A DNA stretch of 64,000 nucleotides from NCBI GenBank assembly GCA_963800865.1, contig CAWDCL010000004.1:2170001-2234000 (forward strand). Reading direction: 5' to 3'. Below the pieces are notes generated by a model that did not search any database, was not told the origin of the DNA, and saw only the letters and a list, made by a program, of their open reading frames with translations. Source of the stretch: JALOKP01 sp963800865 (GTDB taxonomy: Bacteria > Acidobacteriota > Polarisedimenticolia > J045). The position numbers were made by a program, and so were the translations under genes. Of the stretch, positions 45,721 to 55,546 are shown piece after piece (within the stretch, counting starts at the first letter, position 1; every line of letters starts with the position of its first letter).

Positions 45721-48681
45721 ATGGCGCGTGTCCCTTCCGGAAAGGCCCAGTGGGCCGCCCTGCGCGGAGACTACGCCGCGGCGGGGGAGCTCTATCGCCT
45801 CTCCGGCCGGCTCGACCGGGCGCTCGAGATGTACCAGCGCGCGCGTCAGCACCGGCCGGCGGCCGAGGTCGCGGCCGAGCTGGGCGAGCACGCGGTCGCC
45901 TCGCGCGAATTCGAGCTCTCCGGGCTGTTCCTGGACGCCGCCGAGTCGGCGCTGCGGGCCGGCGATCGGGAACGGGCCGCGCGGATGTTCGTCGAGGCCG
46001 GCCAGGCCCGGCGCGCCGCGGAGATCCTCGAGGCCGGCGGGCGCCTCGCCGACGCTGCCGCGCTCTATGACCACGCCGGCGACCCGCTGCGCGCGACGCG
46101 CCTCTATCTCGACGCGCGCCAGGCGGAGAAGGCGGAGCGCACGCTCGAGGCGGTGCTGAAGTCCGGAACCGGGTTCCAGGAAGCACGCGAGGTCCCCGCG
46201 CTCGCGGCGCGGTGCGGGCAGCTGCTGCTCGCCAGCGGGTTCCCCGATCGCGCGGCGCTCTGGTATGAGCGCGCCGGACGCCCGGCGGACGCGGCCCGGG
46301 CGTGGGAGCGCGCCGGCCGCCCCGCCGCGGCGATCGAGTCGCTGCTGGCCGCCGGATCGGTCGAGCGCGCGATCGAGGTCGCTGAGACGACCGGTCCGGG
46401 CGAAGTCGATTCCGCCCTGATGGCGGAAGCCTTCCGCGCCGCCGGACGCTGGGCCGAAGCGGCATCGCTCTACCTCGAGGCCGGCCAGCCCGCGGCGGCT
46501 GCCGAGTGTCTCGAGCGGCTGGGCTGCCTGGTCGAGGCCGCGTCGGCATACGAGGCGGCGGGCGACCTGCTCTCGGCAGCCGCGGCGGAAGAACGGGCCG
46601 GCAACACCGAATCGGCGGCCGACCTCTACCGGCGCCACGGCGCGCTGCACGACGGGGCGCGCTGCTACCGGACCTGCGGCCGCCTCGCCGAGGCGGCGGC
46701 GTTGTACGAGGAGGCACGCGATCGCCTCTCCGCGGCCGAGGTGCTCGAGGACCTCGGGGACCCGGACCGCGCGATCCAGCTGCTGCAATCGATCCCGGCC
46801 GACGACGATCGCGCCGTCGCCGCCTCCCTGCAGCTGGCCCGCCTGCTCGAGAAGAAGGGGATGGACCCGCTGGCGGTCGACCACTACCGCCGCGCGCTCG
46901 CCGCGCAGCTCTCGCCGCGGCAGGCGGCTGACACCTGGTACCTGCTGGCCGCCAACCTCGAGCGCAACGGGCGCTTCCGCGAGTCGACGCAGGCGCTGCG
47001 CCGGGTCCTGGCGCTCGACATCCACTACCGCGACGCCGCCGCGCGCCTGGCCGCGCTCGAGGCGAAGAGCGGCCAGTCGGCCGGGCCGCGCACGCCGCTC
47101 GCGGACCGCTACCGTATCGACGGCGAGCTGCCGCATCTCGGGCCGGGGCGCTCGCTCGTGGCGTGGGACGCCGTGATGGCGCGCCCCGTGATCCTGCGGC
47201 GGCTCGGTCCCGAGACCGTTCCCGAGGGGCCGGCCACCGAGCGCGTGCTGGCCGACGTGCGCCGCACCGCGCGCCTGCACCACCCGATCATCGCCGCGAT
47301 CCACGAGGCCGGGCGCGACGAGCAGGGGGTGTACATCGTCCAGGAGCACGTGGCGGGACAGCCGCTGCGGCACCTCCTGCAGCACGAAGGGCCGCTCGAC
47401 GTGCCGCGCGCGGTGCACCTGCTGACCCAGCTCGCCGAGGCGCTCGACTACGCGCACGGGCTGGGCCTGCTGGCGCGGACGCTGCGCCCCGAGACGGTCT
47501 TCGTGACCCCCGCCGGCGACGCACGGATCGTCGACTTCGGCCTCGCGCTGCGGGCCGCCGAGGGACAGTCCCCGTCAGCGGCCTACCGTCCGCCGGAGGC
47601 CGGCCGGGCCGAGCGGATGGACCCCTCCTCCGACATCTATCTCATCGGGGTCCTGACCTGGGAGATGCTCTTCGGCGCCCCGCCCCCGGTCCCCACTCCC
47701 GGGCAATTCGACCCGCCCGAGGTCCCGAATCTCCCCGAGCGCCCGCTGCCCGAGGTCCTGCGGCGGGTGCTGTCGGAGTGCCTCGCCCCCGACCGCGCGC
47801 AGCGGATCGGCTCGGCCCAGAAGCTGCTCGAGGAGCTGCACGGGACGAACCTGCTCCCCGGCGCGCTGCTGGCCAACCGCTACGAGATCCGGCGCGAGCT
47901 GGGGCGCGGCGGGATGGGAACGGTCTTCGCCGCGCGCGACCTCGTGCTCGACGAACCGGTCGCGCTGAAGGTGCTGGCGGGTCCGCTCGACGAGGGGACC
48001 GAGCGGCGCTTCGTGCAGGAGATCCGCCTGGCGCGGCAGATCAACCACCCCAACATCGTGCGCGTCCACACCCTCGAGCGCTGGCGCGAGCTGCGCTTCA
48101 TCGTGATGGAGTACATCGACGGCGTGGACCTCCGGAAGTGGTCGGCCGGCAAGCAGCCGATCCCGCTCGGCAAGGCGCTCGAGATCCTCGCCGGCGTCGC
48201 GGCCGGGCTCTCGGCGGCGCACCGGCTGGGGATCGTGCACCGCGACGTGAAGCCCGAGAACGTGCTGATCGACCCCGACGCCCGGCCGCGGCTGGTCGAC
48301 TTCGGGATCGCGCGGCAGGGGGACGTGCACCTGACCCGCGAGGGGCTCGTGATGGGCTCGCCGGCGTACATGGCGCCGGAGCAGATCCGGGGCGAGGCCG
48401 CCGACACCCGGGCCGACCTCTACGCGCTCGGCGTGCTGGCCTATTTCCTGATCGCGGGGCGCGAGCCGTTCGCCTCGGAGAACGTCGCCGAGGTCCTGCG
48501 CGACCAGCTGGAAACGCCGCCCCCGCCGCTCCACGCGCTGCGCCCCGGCGTGCCGCTCCCGATCGAGGAGCTGGTTGCCCGGCTGCTGGCCAAGGACCCC
48601 AACCGGCGCCCCTCGTCGATCTTCGCCTTCCTCGAGGAGCTGGCCGCGGTCCGGTCCGGGATGACGGTCGTCATGGCGTAG
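45721..48681 (+). CDS. TPR solenoid - pseudokinase - Ser/Thr protein kinase fusion
   Basis: 986 residues with no signal peptide or membrane helix. Residues 1-455 are about a dozen TPR-like helical pairs ('AAGELYRLSGRLDRALEMYQ'). A first kinase-like domain (about 460-700) keeps 'IVDFGLAL' (DFG) but lacks the VAIK lysine ('ARPVILRRL') and the HRD aspartate ('LLARTLRPETVFV'). A second, complete kinase (about 718-986) has 'LGRGGMGTVFAARD', 'VALKVL', 'IVHRDVKPENVLI', 'VDFGIAR' and 'MAPEQ'. The pseudokinase probably regulates or scaffolds the active PknB-like kinase, with the solenoid binding partners. ATG 45721. Confidence 0.9.
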   Translation: MARVPSGKAQWAALRGDYAAAGELYRLSGRLDRALEMYQRARQHRPAAEVAAELGEHAVASREFELSGLFLDAAESALRAGDRERAARMFVEAGQARRAAEILEAGGRLADAAALYDHAGDPLRATRLYLDARQAEKAERTLEAVLKSGTGFQEAREVPALAARCGQLLLASGFPDRAALWYERAGRPADAARAWERAGRPAAAIESLLAAGSVERAIEVAETTGPGEVDSALMAEAFRAAGRWAEAASLYLEAGQPAAAAECLERLGCLVEAASAYEAAGDLLSAAAAEERAGNTESAADLYRRHGALHDGARCYRTCGRLAEAAALYEEARDRLSAAEVLEDLGDPDRAIQLLQSIPADDDRAVAASLQLARLLEKKGMDPLAVDHYRRALAAQLSPRQAADTWYLLAANLERNGRFRESTQALRRVLALDIHYRDAAARLAALEAKSGQSAGPRTPLADRYRIDGELPHLGPGRSLVAWDAVMARPVILRRLGPETVPEGPATERVLADVRRTARLHHPIIAAIHEAGRDEQGVYIVQEHVAGQPLRHLLQHEGPLDVPRAVHLLTQLAEALDYAHGLGLLARTLRPETVFVTPAGDARIVDFGLALRAAEGQSPSAAYRPPEAGRAERMDPSSDIYLIGVLTWEMLFGAPPPVPTPGQFDPPEVPNLPERPLPEVLRRVLSECLAPDRAQRIGSAQKLLEELHGTNLLPGALLANRYEIRRELGRGGMGTVFAARDLVLDEPVALKVLAGPLDEGTERRFVQEIRLARQINHPNIVRVHTLERWRELRFIVMEYIDGVDLRKWSAGKQPIPLGKALEILAGVAAGLSAAHRLGIVHRDVKPENVLIDPDARPRLVDFGIARQGDVHLTREGLVMGSPAYMAPEQIRGEAADTRADLYALGVLAYFLIAGREPFASENVAEVLRDQLETPPPPLHALRPGVPLPIEELVARLLAKDPNRRPSSIFAFLEELAAVRSGMTVVMA

Positions 48682-48714
48682 TAGACTGCCCTCCCTTCCC
48701 GGGAGGTGTCCCCC

Positions 48715-50106
48715 TTGAAGACGATCATCGAGCCGTTCCGGATCAAGTGCGTCGAACCGATCGGCATGAGCACGCCGGCCGAACGAGAAGCGGCGCTGGC
48801 GCGCGCGTCCTGGAACCTCTTCCGTCTCCGGGCAGCCGAGATCACGATCGACCTGCTCACCGACTCCGGCACCGGCTCGATGAGCTCGACGCAGTGGGCG
48901 GCGATGATGCTGGGCGACGAGTCGTACGCCGGCGCGCGCTCGTGGGAGCGGTTCGAGGCCGCGGTGAAGGACATCTTCGGCTTCGCCGAGGTGATCCCGA
49001 CGCACCAGGGGCGCGCCGCGGAGCGGATCCTGTTCACGACCGTCCTGAAGCCGGGCGACATCGTGCCCTCGAACACCCACTTCGACACGACGCGGGCCAA
49101 CATCGAGGCGACCGGGGCGAAGGCGGTCGACCTGCTGATCCCCGAGGGGCTGCAGCCGGGGCTGATCCACCCCTTCAAGGGGAACATGGACGTGGCTCGC
49201 CTGTCGCGGCTGCTCGACGAGCCCGGGCGCGCGCGGGTGCCGCTCGTGATGCTGACGATCACCAACAACTCGGGCGGCGGACAGCCGGTCTCGCTGGCCA
49301 ACATCCGGGCCGTCTCGGCGGTCTGCCGGGCGCACCGGATCCCGTTCTACATCGACGCCTGCCGCTTCGCCGAGAACGCCTGGTTCATCAGGACGCGCGA
49401 GGAGGGGCAGGCCGGGCGCTCGCCGCTCGAGATCGCGCGCGAGGTCTTTTCGCTGGCCGACGGCTGCACGATGTCGGCCAAGAAGGACGGGATCGCCAAC
49501 ATCGGCGGGTTCCTCTGCACCAACGACGCCGAGCTCGCGCGCCGGCACAAGGACCTGCTGATCCTGACCGAGGGGTTCCCGACCTACGGCGGGCTCGCGG
49601 GACGCGACCTGGACGCGATCGCGGTCGGGCTGCACGAGGCGCTCGACGAGGACTACCTGCGCTACCGGATCGTCTCGACCCAGTACGTCGCCGACCACAT
49701 CGCCGCGCTGGGGGTGCCGATCGTGCAGCCTCCCGGAGGCCACGCGGTCTTCATCGACGCCCGGGCGATGCTGCCGCAGATCCCCGCGCTGGAGTACCCC
49801 GGCCAGGCGCTGGCCTGCGAGATGTACCGCGTCGGCGGGATCCGCAGCTGCGAGATCGGGTCGGTGATGTTCGCGTCGAAGGACCCGGCCACCGGCAGGG
49901 AGGTCGCCGCGCCGATGGAACTCGTGCGCCTGGCGATCCCGCGCCGGGTCTACACCCAGTCGCACATGGACTACGTGGTCGAGGCGATCGGCGAGGTCCA
50001 CGCGCACAGGGACCGGCTGCGCGGGGTGAAGATCGTCGAGCAGGCGCCGTTCCTGCGGCACTTCACCGCGCGGTTCGAGCCGCTCGGGGGACCGGCCGCG
50101 CGCTGA
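48715..50106 (+). CDS. tnaA: Tryptophanase (beta-eliminating lyase)
   Basis: The 463-residue PLP enzyme has 'IDLLTDSGTGSMS', 'GDESYAG', 'PTHQGRAAE' and PLP lysine (about K257) in 'TMSAKKDGIANIGG'. Closely related tyrosine phenol-lyases are less likely: 'GGIRSCEIGS' and 'LRHFTARF' carry Ile and His where, from memory, tyrosine phenol-lyase has Arg and Phe. It cleaves tryptophan to indole, pyruvate and ammonia. TTG 48715 is chosen because GGGAGG lies 8 bases upstream; GTG 48706 overlaps that site. TAGACT at 48682-48687 may be its -10. No tnaC-like leader peptide or tnaB permease is seen. Confidence 0.85.
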   Translation: MKTIIEPFRIKCVEPIGMSTPAEREAALARASWNLFRLRAAEITIDLLTDSGTGSMSSTQWAAMMLGDESYAGARSWERFEAAVKDIFGFAEVIPTHQGRAAERILFTTVLKPGDIVPSNTHFDTTRANIEATGAKAVDLLIPEGLQPGLIHPFKGNMDVARLSRLLDEPGRARVPLVMLTITNNSGGGQPVSLANIRAVSAVCRAHRIPFYIDACRFAENAWFIRTREEGQAGRSPLEIAREVFSLADGCTMSAKKDGIANIGGFLCTNDAELARRHKDLLILTEGFPTYGGLAGRDLDAIAVGLHEALDEDYLRYRIVSTQYVADHIAALGVPIVQPPGGHAVFIDARAMLPQIPALEYPGQALACEMYRVGGIRSCEIGSVMFASKDPATGREVAAPMELVRLAIPRRVYTQSHMDYVVEAIGEVHAHRDRLRGVKIVEQAPFLRHFTARFEPLGGPAAR

Positions 50107-50127
50107 ACGGACGCGCGGCGCGCGGCG

Positions 50128-50144
50128 CGCCCCGAGGAGGGGCG
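50128..50144 (+). terminator. Hairpin after tnaA
   Basis: CGCCCC-GAGGA-GGGGCG gives a 6-bp GC stem with a 5-base loop, 22 bases after the stop codon. There is no clear T-run. The rest of 50107-50294 shows no recognisable gene. Confidence 0.35.
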
Positions 50145-50294
50145 ATTGCCCCCGCGAGACGTCGCGACGCAACGACGCCACGGCCCGCCCGCGGCCGCCT
50201 TGCGGCGAAGCCGGGCTTCCCCACTTTTCCGGGCGCGCGGCGGCTGTTCATCGCGGCCGGCACCGGCCAACCTCGCGCCCGGGAGGATTCCTCG

Positions 50295-51416
50295 ATGGCG
50301 CGACGGACCGACGACCTGCGGCAGGCGGTGGGGGCCGCACTCCGGCGGCTGCGGAACCAGGGGCACTTTTCGCTCGACGACATCCAGCACGGGACGACCG
50401 AACAGGGGGTGCGCGTCACGCGATCTCACCTGTCGCGGGTCGAGACCGGGCAGGCCGAACTCTCGCTGCCGCGGTTCCTGGCGCTCGTGCGGGTGCTCGG
50501 CGAGCCGGCCGGCGAGGTGACGGAATCGCTGGCGGCGCTGGTCGACGGGGCCCGCGAGCCGGATGCCCCGGAAGCCGAGCGGCTGGCGCTGGCGATGCGG
50601 CTCCCCGATCCGGCGCGGGCCGCGCTGCTGTTCCGGGGCGCGGTGGCGCGCGGCGCGGGCGAATTGACCGAGGAGGCGCTGGCGCGCTGGGCTGACGCCG
50701 AGGCGGCCCTCGGCCGCTGGGCGGCCTGCGAGCGCGCCCTGTCGATGGCCCTCGGGCCGGCCACGCGCGGCGAACCGCGCCGCCTGCTGCGGCTCGCGGT
50801 GGCGCACCTCGGCGCGGGACGGCCGGGACTGGCCTTCGCGCTCGGCCGGGCCTCGCGCGACGGCTCCGCAGCCGGCCGCGCGCTCGAGGCGGCGGCGCTC
50901 CTGGAAGCGGGGCGCGCGGCGGACGCCGCCGCAGCGCTCGAGGCCGGCAGCGACGGGAAGGCCGAGGGGCCGCTCCTGCTGCTGCTCGGCGAGGCGAGGC
51001 GCCGCGGCGGGCAACCGCGGGCAGCGCTCCACGCGCTGCGCGCGGCGCTCCAGCGCGGGGCGGACGAGGTGACCCGGGCCGAAGCCCTGATCGTCGAGGC
51101 CCGCGTCCTTGCAGACCTGCGCCGCGCCGGTCCGGGGCTGCGCGCCGCGCACGAGGCGCGCACCCTGGCGCGGCGGCTCGGCCGGCCGGAGATGCTGGCC
51201 CGGACGCACTTCGAGGCCGCACGCCTGCACAAGCTCGCGGCGGAGGCCGACGACGCGCGGGCGGCGCTCCGGGCGGCCCGGGTGCTGCTCGGAAGGCTGG
51301 GGACGGACCGCCGCGCGCCGCGTGCGCTGCCGCTGCAGGCGTTGTGGGCCGCGGCGCGGACCGCGGACGCGGGCGCCCCGGCGGACGCCGGACGGAGGGA
51401 CCCGGACGGACCCTAG
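50295..51416 (+). CDS. XRE-type HTH regulator with TPR-like C-terminus
   Basis: 373 residues. The N-terminal helix-turn-helix (about 8-75: 'VGAALRRLRNQGHFSLDDI', 'RVTRSHLSRVETGQAELSL') is of the Cro/CI (XRE) type. The remaining ~290 residues are Ala/Leu/Arg-rich helical repeats, the arrangement of signal-responsive regulators whose TPR part binds a ligand or peptide. The target is unknown; tnaA immediately upstream is the nearest candidate. GGGAGG precedes ATG 50295. Its TAG stop shares CTAG with the convergent HAD gene. Confidence 0.82.
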   Translation: MARRTDDLRQAVGAALRRLRNQGHFSLDDIQHGTTEQGVRVTRSHLSRVETGQAELSLPRFLALVRVLGEPAGEVTESLAALVDGAREPDAPEAERLALAMRLPDPARAALLFRGAVARGAGELTEEALARWADAEAALGRWAACERALSMALGPATRGEPRRLLRLAVAHLGAGRPGLAFALGRASRDGSAAGRALEAAALLEAGRAADAAAALEAGSDGKAEGPLLLLLGEARRRGGQPRAALHALRAALQRGADEVTRAEALIVEARVLADLRRAGPGLRAAHEARTLARRLGRPEMLARTHFEAARLHKLAAEADDARAALRAARVLLGRLGTDRRAPRALPLQALWAAARTADAGAPADAGRRDPDGP

Positions 51417-52045
51417 GGCGCCAGGCCGAGCAGCCCGAGCAGCGCGGGCAACTCGTCGATCCGGACATCCCCCTGGATGCGGTATCCGACGACCGGAACA
51501 CCCGCAGCGCGCCCGGCGGCAACGTCGAGCTGGGTGTCTCCCACGAGCACGACCTCGCCCGGCGCCAGGCCGAGCCGCTCGAGGGCGAGCAGGACCACTG
51601 CCGGATCGGGCTTCCCGCGCGGTACCTCGTCGCCGCCGGCGATCGTCCCGACGAGCGGGGCGAGCCCGAGCTGGGCCAGCACGCGCCGGGTCAGCGCCAC
51701 GGGCGAGTTGGTGACGACGGCGATCGGGACGCCTGCCGCGGCGATCGAAGCGACCGTCGCGGGCGCCCCGTCGATCGCGCGCACGAGCCCGAGGTGCTCG
51801 AGGAACCCGGCGTCGTACTCGCGGGCGAGGCGGGCGATCTCCTCTCCCGGGAAGAAGGTCCTCACGTCGGCCGCGATCCCCTGCCCCCAGGACGCGCGCA
51901 CCGGAGCCGGACCGAGGGGCGCGAGGCCCCGCCGCGCCCGGCAGCCGTCGAGCACCGCGACCCAGGCGTCGAAACTGTCGGCAAGGACGCCATCGAGGTC
52001 GAAGAGGACCCCCTTCGGGGGGCGCGGAAGTACGGAGACCGTCAC
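51413..52045 (-). CDS. HAD-superfamily hydrolase, Gph/beta-phosphoglucomutase-like
   Basis: 210 residues with 'VLFDLDGVLADS' (motif I), 'VTNSPVALTRRVL' (motif II), 'PRGKPDPAVVLLAL' (motif III) and 'VLVGDTQLDVAAGRAAG' (motif IV). The helical cap is of the C1 type. Substrate not predictable. GTG 52045 with AAGGAG is chosen over a longer frame. It is a second member of the same superfamily as the gene at 9103. Confidence 0.83.
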   Translation of the reverse strand: MTVSVLPRPPKGVLFDLDGVLADSFDAWVAVLDGCRARRGLAPLGPAPVRASWGQGIAADVRTFFPGEEIARLAREYDAGFLEHLGLVRAIDGAPATVASIAAAGVPIAVVTNSPVALTRRVLAQLGLAPLVGTIAGGDEVPRGKPDPAVVLLALERLGLAPGEVVLVGDTQLDVAAGRAAGVPVVGYRIQGDVRIDELPALLGLLGLAP

Positions 52046-52224
52046 GGGGGATACTCCTTCGCGATATCCGGGTCGCGGTCCCGCCATTCTGCCGGGACCG
52101 ATCGCATACCGCCGAGGCCCACCGGCCGGGGCGATTGGCTTAATCACCGGTCCGTTTCGGTCGTTTCACCGGTTCGGCGTGGCGTTCGAACTCTCAGAAC
52201 TGCTGTCGTCAACTACTCAAGATG

Positions 52225-52252
52225 TTGTTAAGAAGCCACTTAGTGGTATCTT
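52225..52252 (+). promoter_or_regulatory. AT-rich promoter region of the REC-PilZ gene
   Basis: TTGTTA (52225-52230) and TATCTT (52247-52252) are separated by 16 bases, an acceptable sigma-70-type pair. The spacer holds the inverted repeat CCACT-T-AGTGG (52236-52246), a possible operator. The 80 bases before the start are markedly AT-richer than the surrounding genome. The rest of 52046-52224 shows nothing recognisable. Confidence 0.45.
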
Positions 52253-52273
52253 TAGCGGTCTTCCGGAAGAGGC

Positions 52274-52972
52274 ATGGATATTGCTTACCAGTACGCCATG
52301 GGGGACTTCCATCTACTGGTCGTCGACGACGACGACCTTGTCGCGTGGGCCTTGGGGAAGGCCGCAGCGCTGTGTCACGTCGAGGTCAGCGTTGCCGCCA
52401 CGGGCTCGGCCGCCCTCGCGCGGGTGCGCGCGGCCAGCTATGACATGGCCTTCGTCGACATCCACCTGCCCGATGCGAACGGACTCGACCTGATGCAGCA
52501 GATTCGCGAGCTGTCGCCGGCGACCCGGATCGTCGTGCTCAGCTCGGATGCGACGCCGTCCAACCGGGAGTGCGCCTTCGCCCGCGGGGCCTGGCAGTTC
52601 ATCGAAAAGCCCTTCGACCTCTGCGAGATCGCGCAGGTGCTCGGTGACTGCACGGGGCCGGTCGACGAGCGGCGCGAAGGCAAGCGGACCTTCTGCCGCC
52701 TGCCGCTGCGGATCGACGTCGTGGACCGGGGTTGCGCCGCCGCCCCCTGCTCGTTCGAGGCCACGGCGACGGACCTCAGCGACGGCGGCCTCAGGATCCA
52801 CACCGCCTTCGACCTGCGGCCCGGGCAGTTCGTCCGGCTGCACGCCTCGAAGAGCGAGGACCCCTCGGCGTTGATGCTGCGGACCGGCTGCGACGCGCAG
52901 GTGGTGTGGGTCGCACCGGGAAGCCAGTTCCGGCTGGCGGGTCTCGCCTACACCGCAGGAGCGCGGCCCTGA
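52274..52972 (+). CDS. Response regulator receiver fused to PilZ domain
   Basis: 232 residues. The receiver domain (about 12-125) has acidic residues D18-D20, phospho-acceptor D62 ('MAFVDIHLPDANG') and K112 in 'FIEKPFD'. The C-terminal domain fits PilZ: R134-x3-R138 and D167-x-S169-x2-G172 ('DLSDGG') are the c-di-GMP contact residues. It would couple phosphorylation to c-di-GMP-dependent behaviour, often motility or surface traits. No cognate kinase is adjacent. RBS is weak (GGAAGAGG). Confidence 0.87.
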   Translation: MDIAYQYAMGDFHLLVVDDDDLVAWALGKAAALCHVEVSVAATGSAALARVRAASYDMAFVDIHLPDANGLDLMQQIRELSPATRIVVLSSDATPSNRECAFARGAWQFIEKPFDLCEIAQVLGDCTGPVDERREGKRTFCRLPLRIDVVDRGCAAAPCSFEATATDLSDGGLRIHTAFDLRPGQFVRLHASKSEDPSALMLRTGCDAQVVWVAPGSQFRLAGLAYTAGARP

Positions 52973-52979
52973 CCCAACC

Positions 52980-52995
52980 GGGGCAGGCCGGCCCC
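52980..52995. terminator. Hairpin between convergent REC-PilZ and 6-heme cytochrome genes
   Basis: GGGGC-AGGCCG-GCCCC forms a 5-bp stem in the 36-base space between two convergent stops. It is a plausible bidirectional terminator; there is no T-tract. Confidence 0.35.
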
Positions 52996-53008
52996 GCTTC
53001 GCTCCCCG

Positions 53009-54114
53009 CTAGTCGCCGTGGCACTTCGCGCAGAGCGGCTTCTGCCGGCCCCCCGCGGTCGTGTCGTAGGGGTTCGGGATCCGGTACGAACCCGAGGCGA
53101 TCCCTTCCTGGCTCCACAGCTCGATCTTGAAGTCCCACCGGCCCGACGCGGGGCCTGACGACGCGTGCGCGCGGTGGCACGACAGGCAGGTCACCTTCGC
53201 AACGGAGGGGGTGGGGCCGGTCGAGGCGGTCGTCATCCCCGCGGCCTCGTAGGGAACCAGCGGCTCGTAGGATTCGCTCGCCACGCCGTCGCTGAAACCG
53301 GTTCCGCGGTAGGCGTTGTAGGTCTGGATCATCTCGGGCTCGAGGACCGCGTCGATCGGGTGCTGGAAGGCGGAGCCGCTCGTCTCGTCGTGGTAGCGGC
53401 CGTGGCAGTTTCCACACCAGGCGCTCATCCCGCCCCGGAAGGCGGTGTGGTTCGTCGGCGCCTCCGGCGTGCCGTCGAGATCGATCCCCGTCGCATCGGG
53501 GGCGTCGGTCGTGAACTGGAAGACGTGGTTGTTCGCGCGGCTCGCGCTGGAGTCGCGTCCGTACAGCAGGCGGAAGTGACCGAACTTGCCGTGCGGATCG
53601 TGACACGACGTGCAGCCCATGGCCGCGGAAGGGTAGCTGCCGCCGGGAGCGTTCGCGTGGAGCGAGTCGGCCGCCAGCCCGAAGTCGATCGAGACCAGAT
53701 TGTGGCCCGCCGCGTCGCCGCGGATCCAGTTGGCCGGGAGGGCGCCGCCCGGGCCGTCGTTCAGGTTGTCCTCGGTGAGGAAGATGAACGGGCCGCCACC
53801 GAACATGCGGCCCGGCAGCGTCGGCGACTGCCCCCAGCTGTTGCCGTTGCTCGTGCCGTGGCAGTTGAGGCAGATGTCGGTGGCGTTCGCCCCCTTGAGC
53901 AGGTAGTTGGTCGGGTTGAAGGCCTGCTGGGGATCGTGCATCGTGTGGCATCCCCCGCACGCCGCCACGCCGCCGGAGTGAAAGGCCGACGCCGGCTGGC
54001 CCGTCAGCGCGGCGAGCCGGCGAGTCCGGCGAGTCCGGCGCAGAGACCCCGAACCGCAGCCCGGATCGCGGCGCGCCACCCGTTGCCCTGCTTCGAACGA
54101 ACCGATCGTCCCAT
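53009..54114 (-). CDS. Exported six-heme c-type cytochrome (frame break near 54016)
   Basis: About 368 residues when read across one lost base. CXXCH sites are 'CGGCH', 'CLNCH', 'CTSCH', 'CGNCH', 'CLSCH' and 'CAKCH', six covalent hemes. Read from ATG 54114, the signal peptide ends 'GLAALTGQPASAFHSG'. The unrepaired frame would begin at GTG 54079 with no signal peptide, which makes no sense for a c-type cytochrome. It is the last gene of the cytochrome/sensor array, 25 bases after the sigma-54 activator. It probably transfers electrons in the periplasm or at the outer surface; no catalytic domain is recognised. Confidence 0.85.
54013..54038 (-). repeat. Three-copy 9-base tandem repeat carrying the frame break
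   Basis: Two perfect copies of CGAGTCCGG (54021-54029, 54030-54038) are followed by CGAGCCGG (54013-54020), which lacks the T. Restoring it gives three equal units coding 'GLAGLAGLA' of the signal peptide and fuses it in frame to the cytochrome. Confidence 0.75.
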
Positions 54115-54139
54115 CCGGACTCTCCGTGCTTCGGGCCCG

Positions 54140-55542
<1,403 letters not shown>

Positions 55543-55546
<4 letters not shown>

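Noticed and set aside
48715..50106. Tyrosine phenol-lyase instead of tryptophanase
   Set aside because: The residues at the usual discriminating positions (Ile in 'GGIRSCEIGS', His in 'LRHFTARF') fit tryptophanase better, though enzyme tests would decide.
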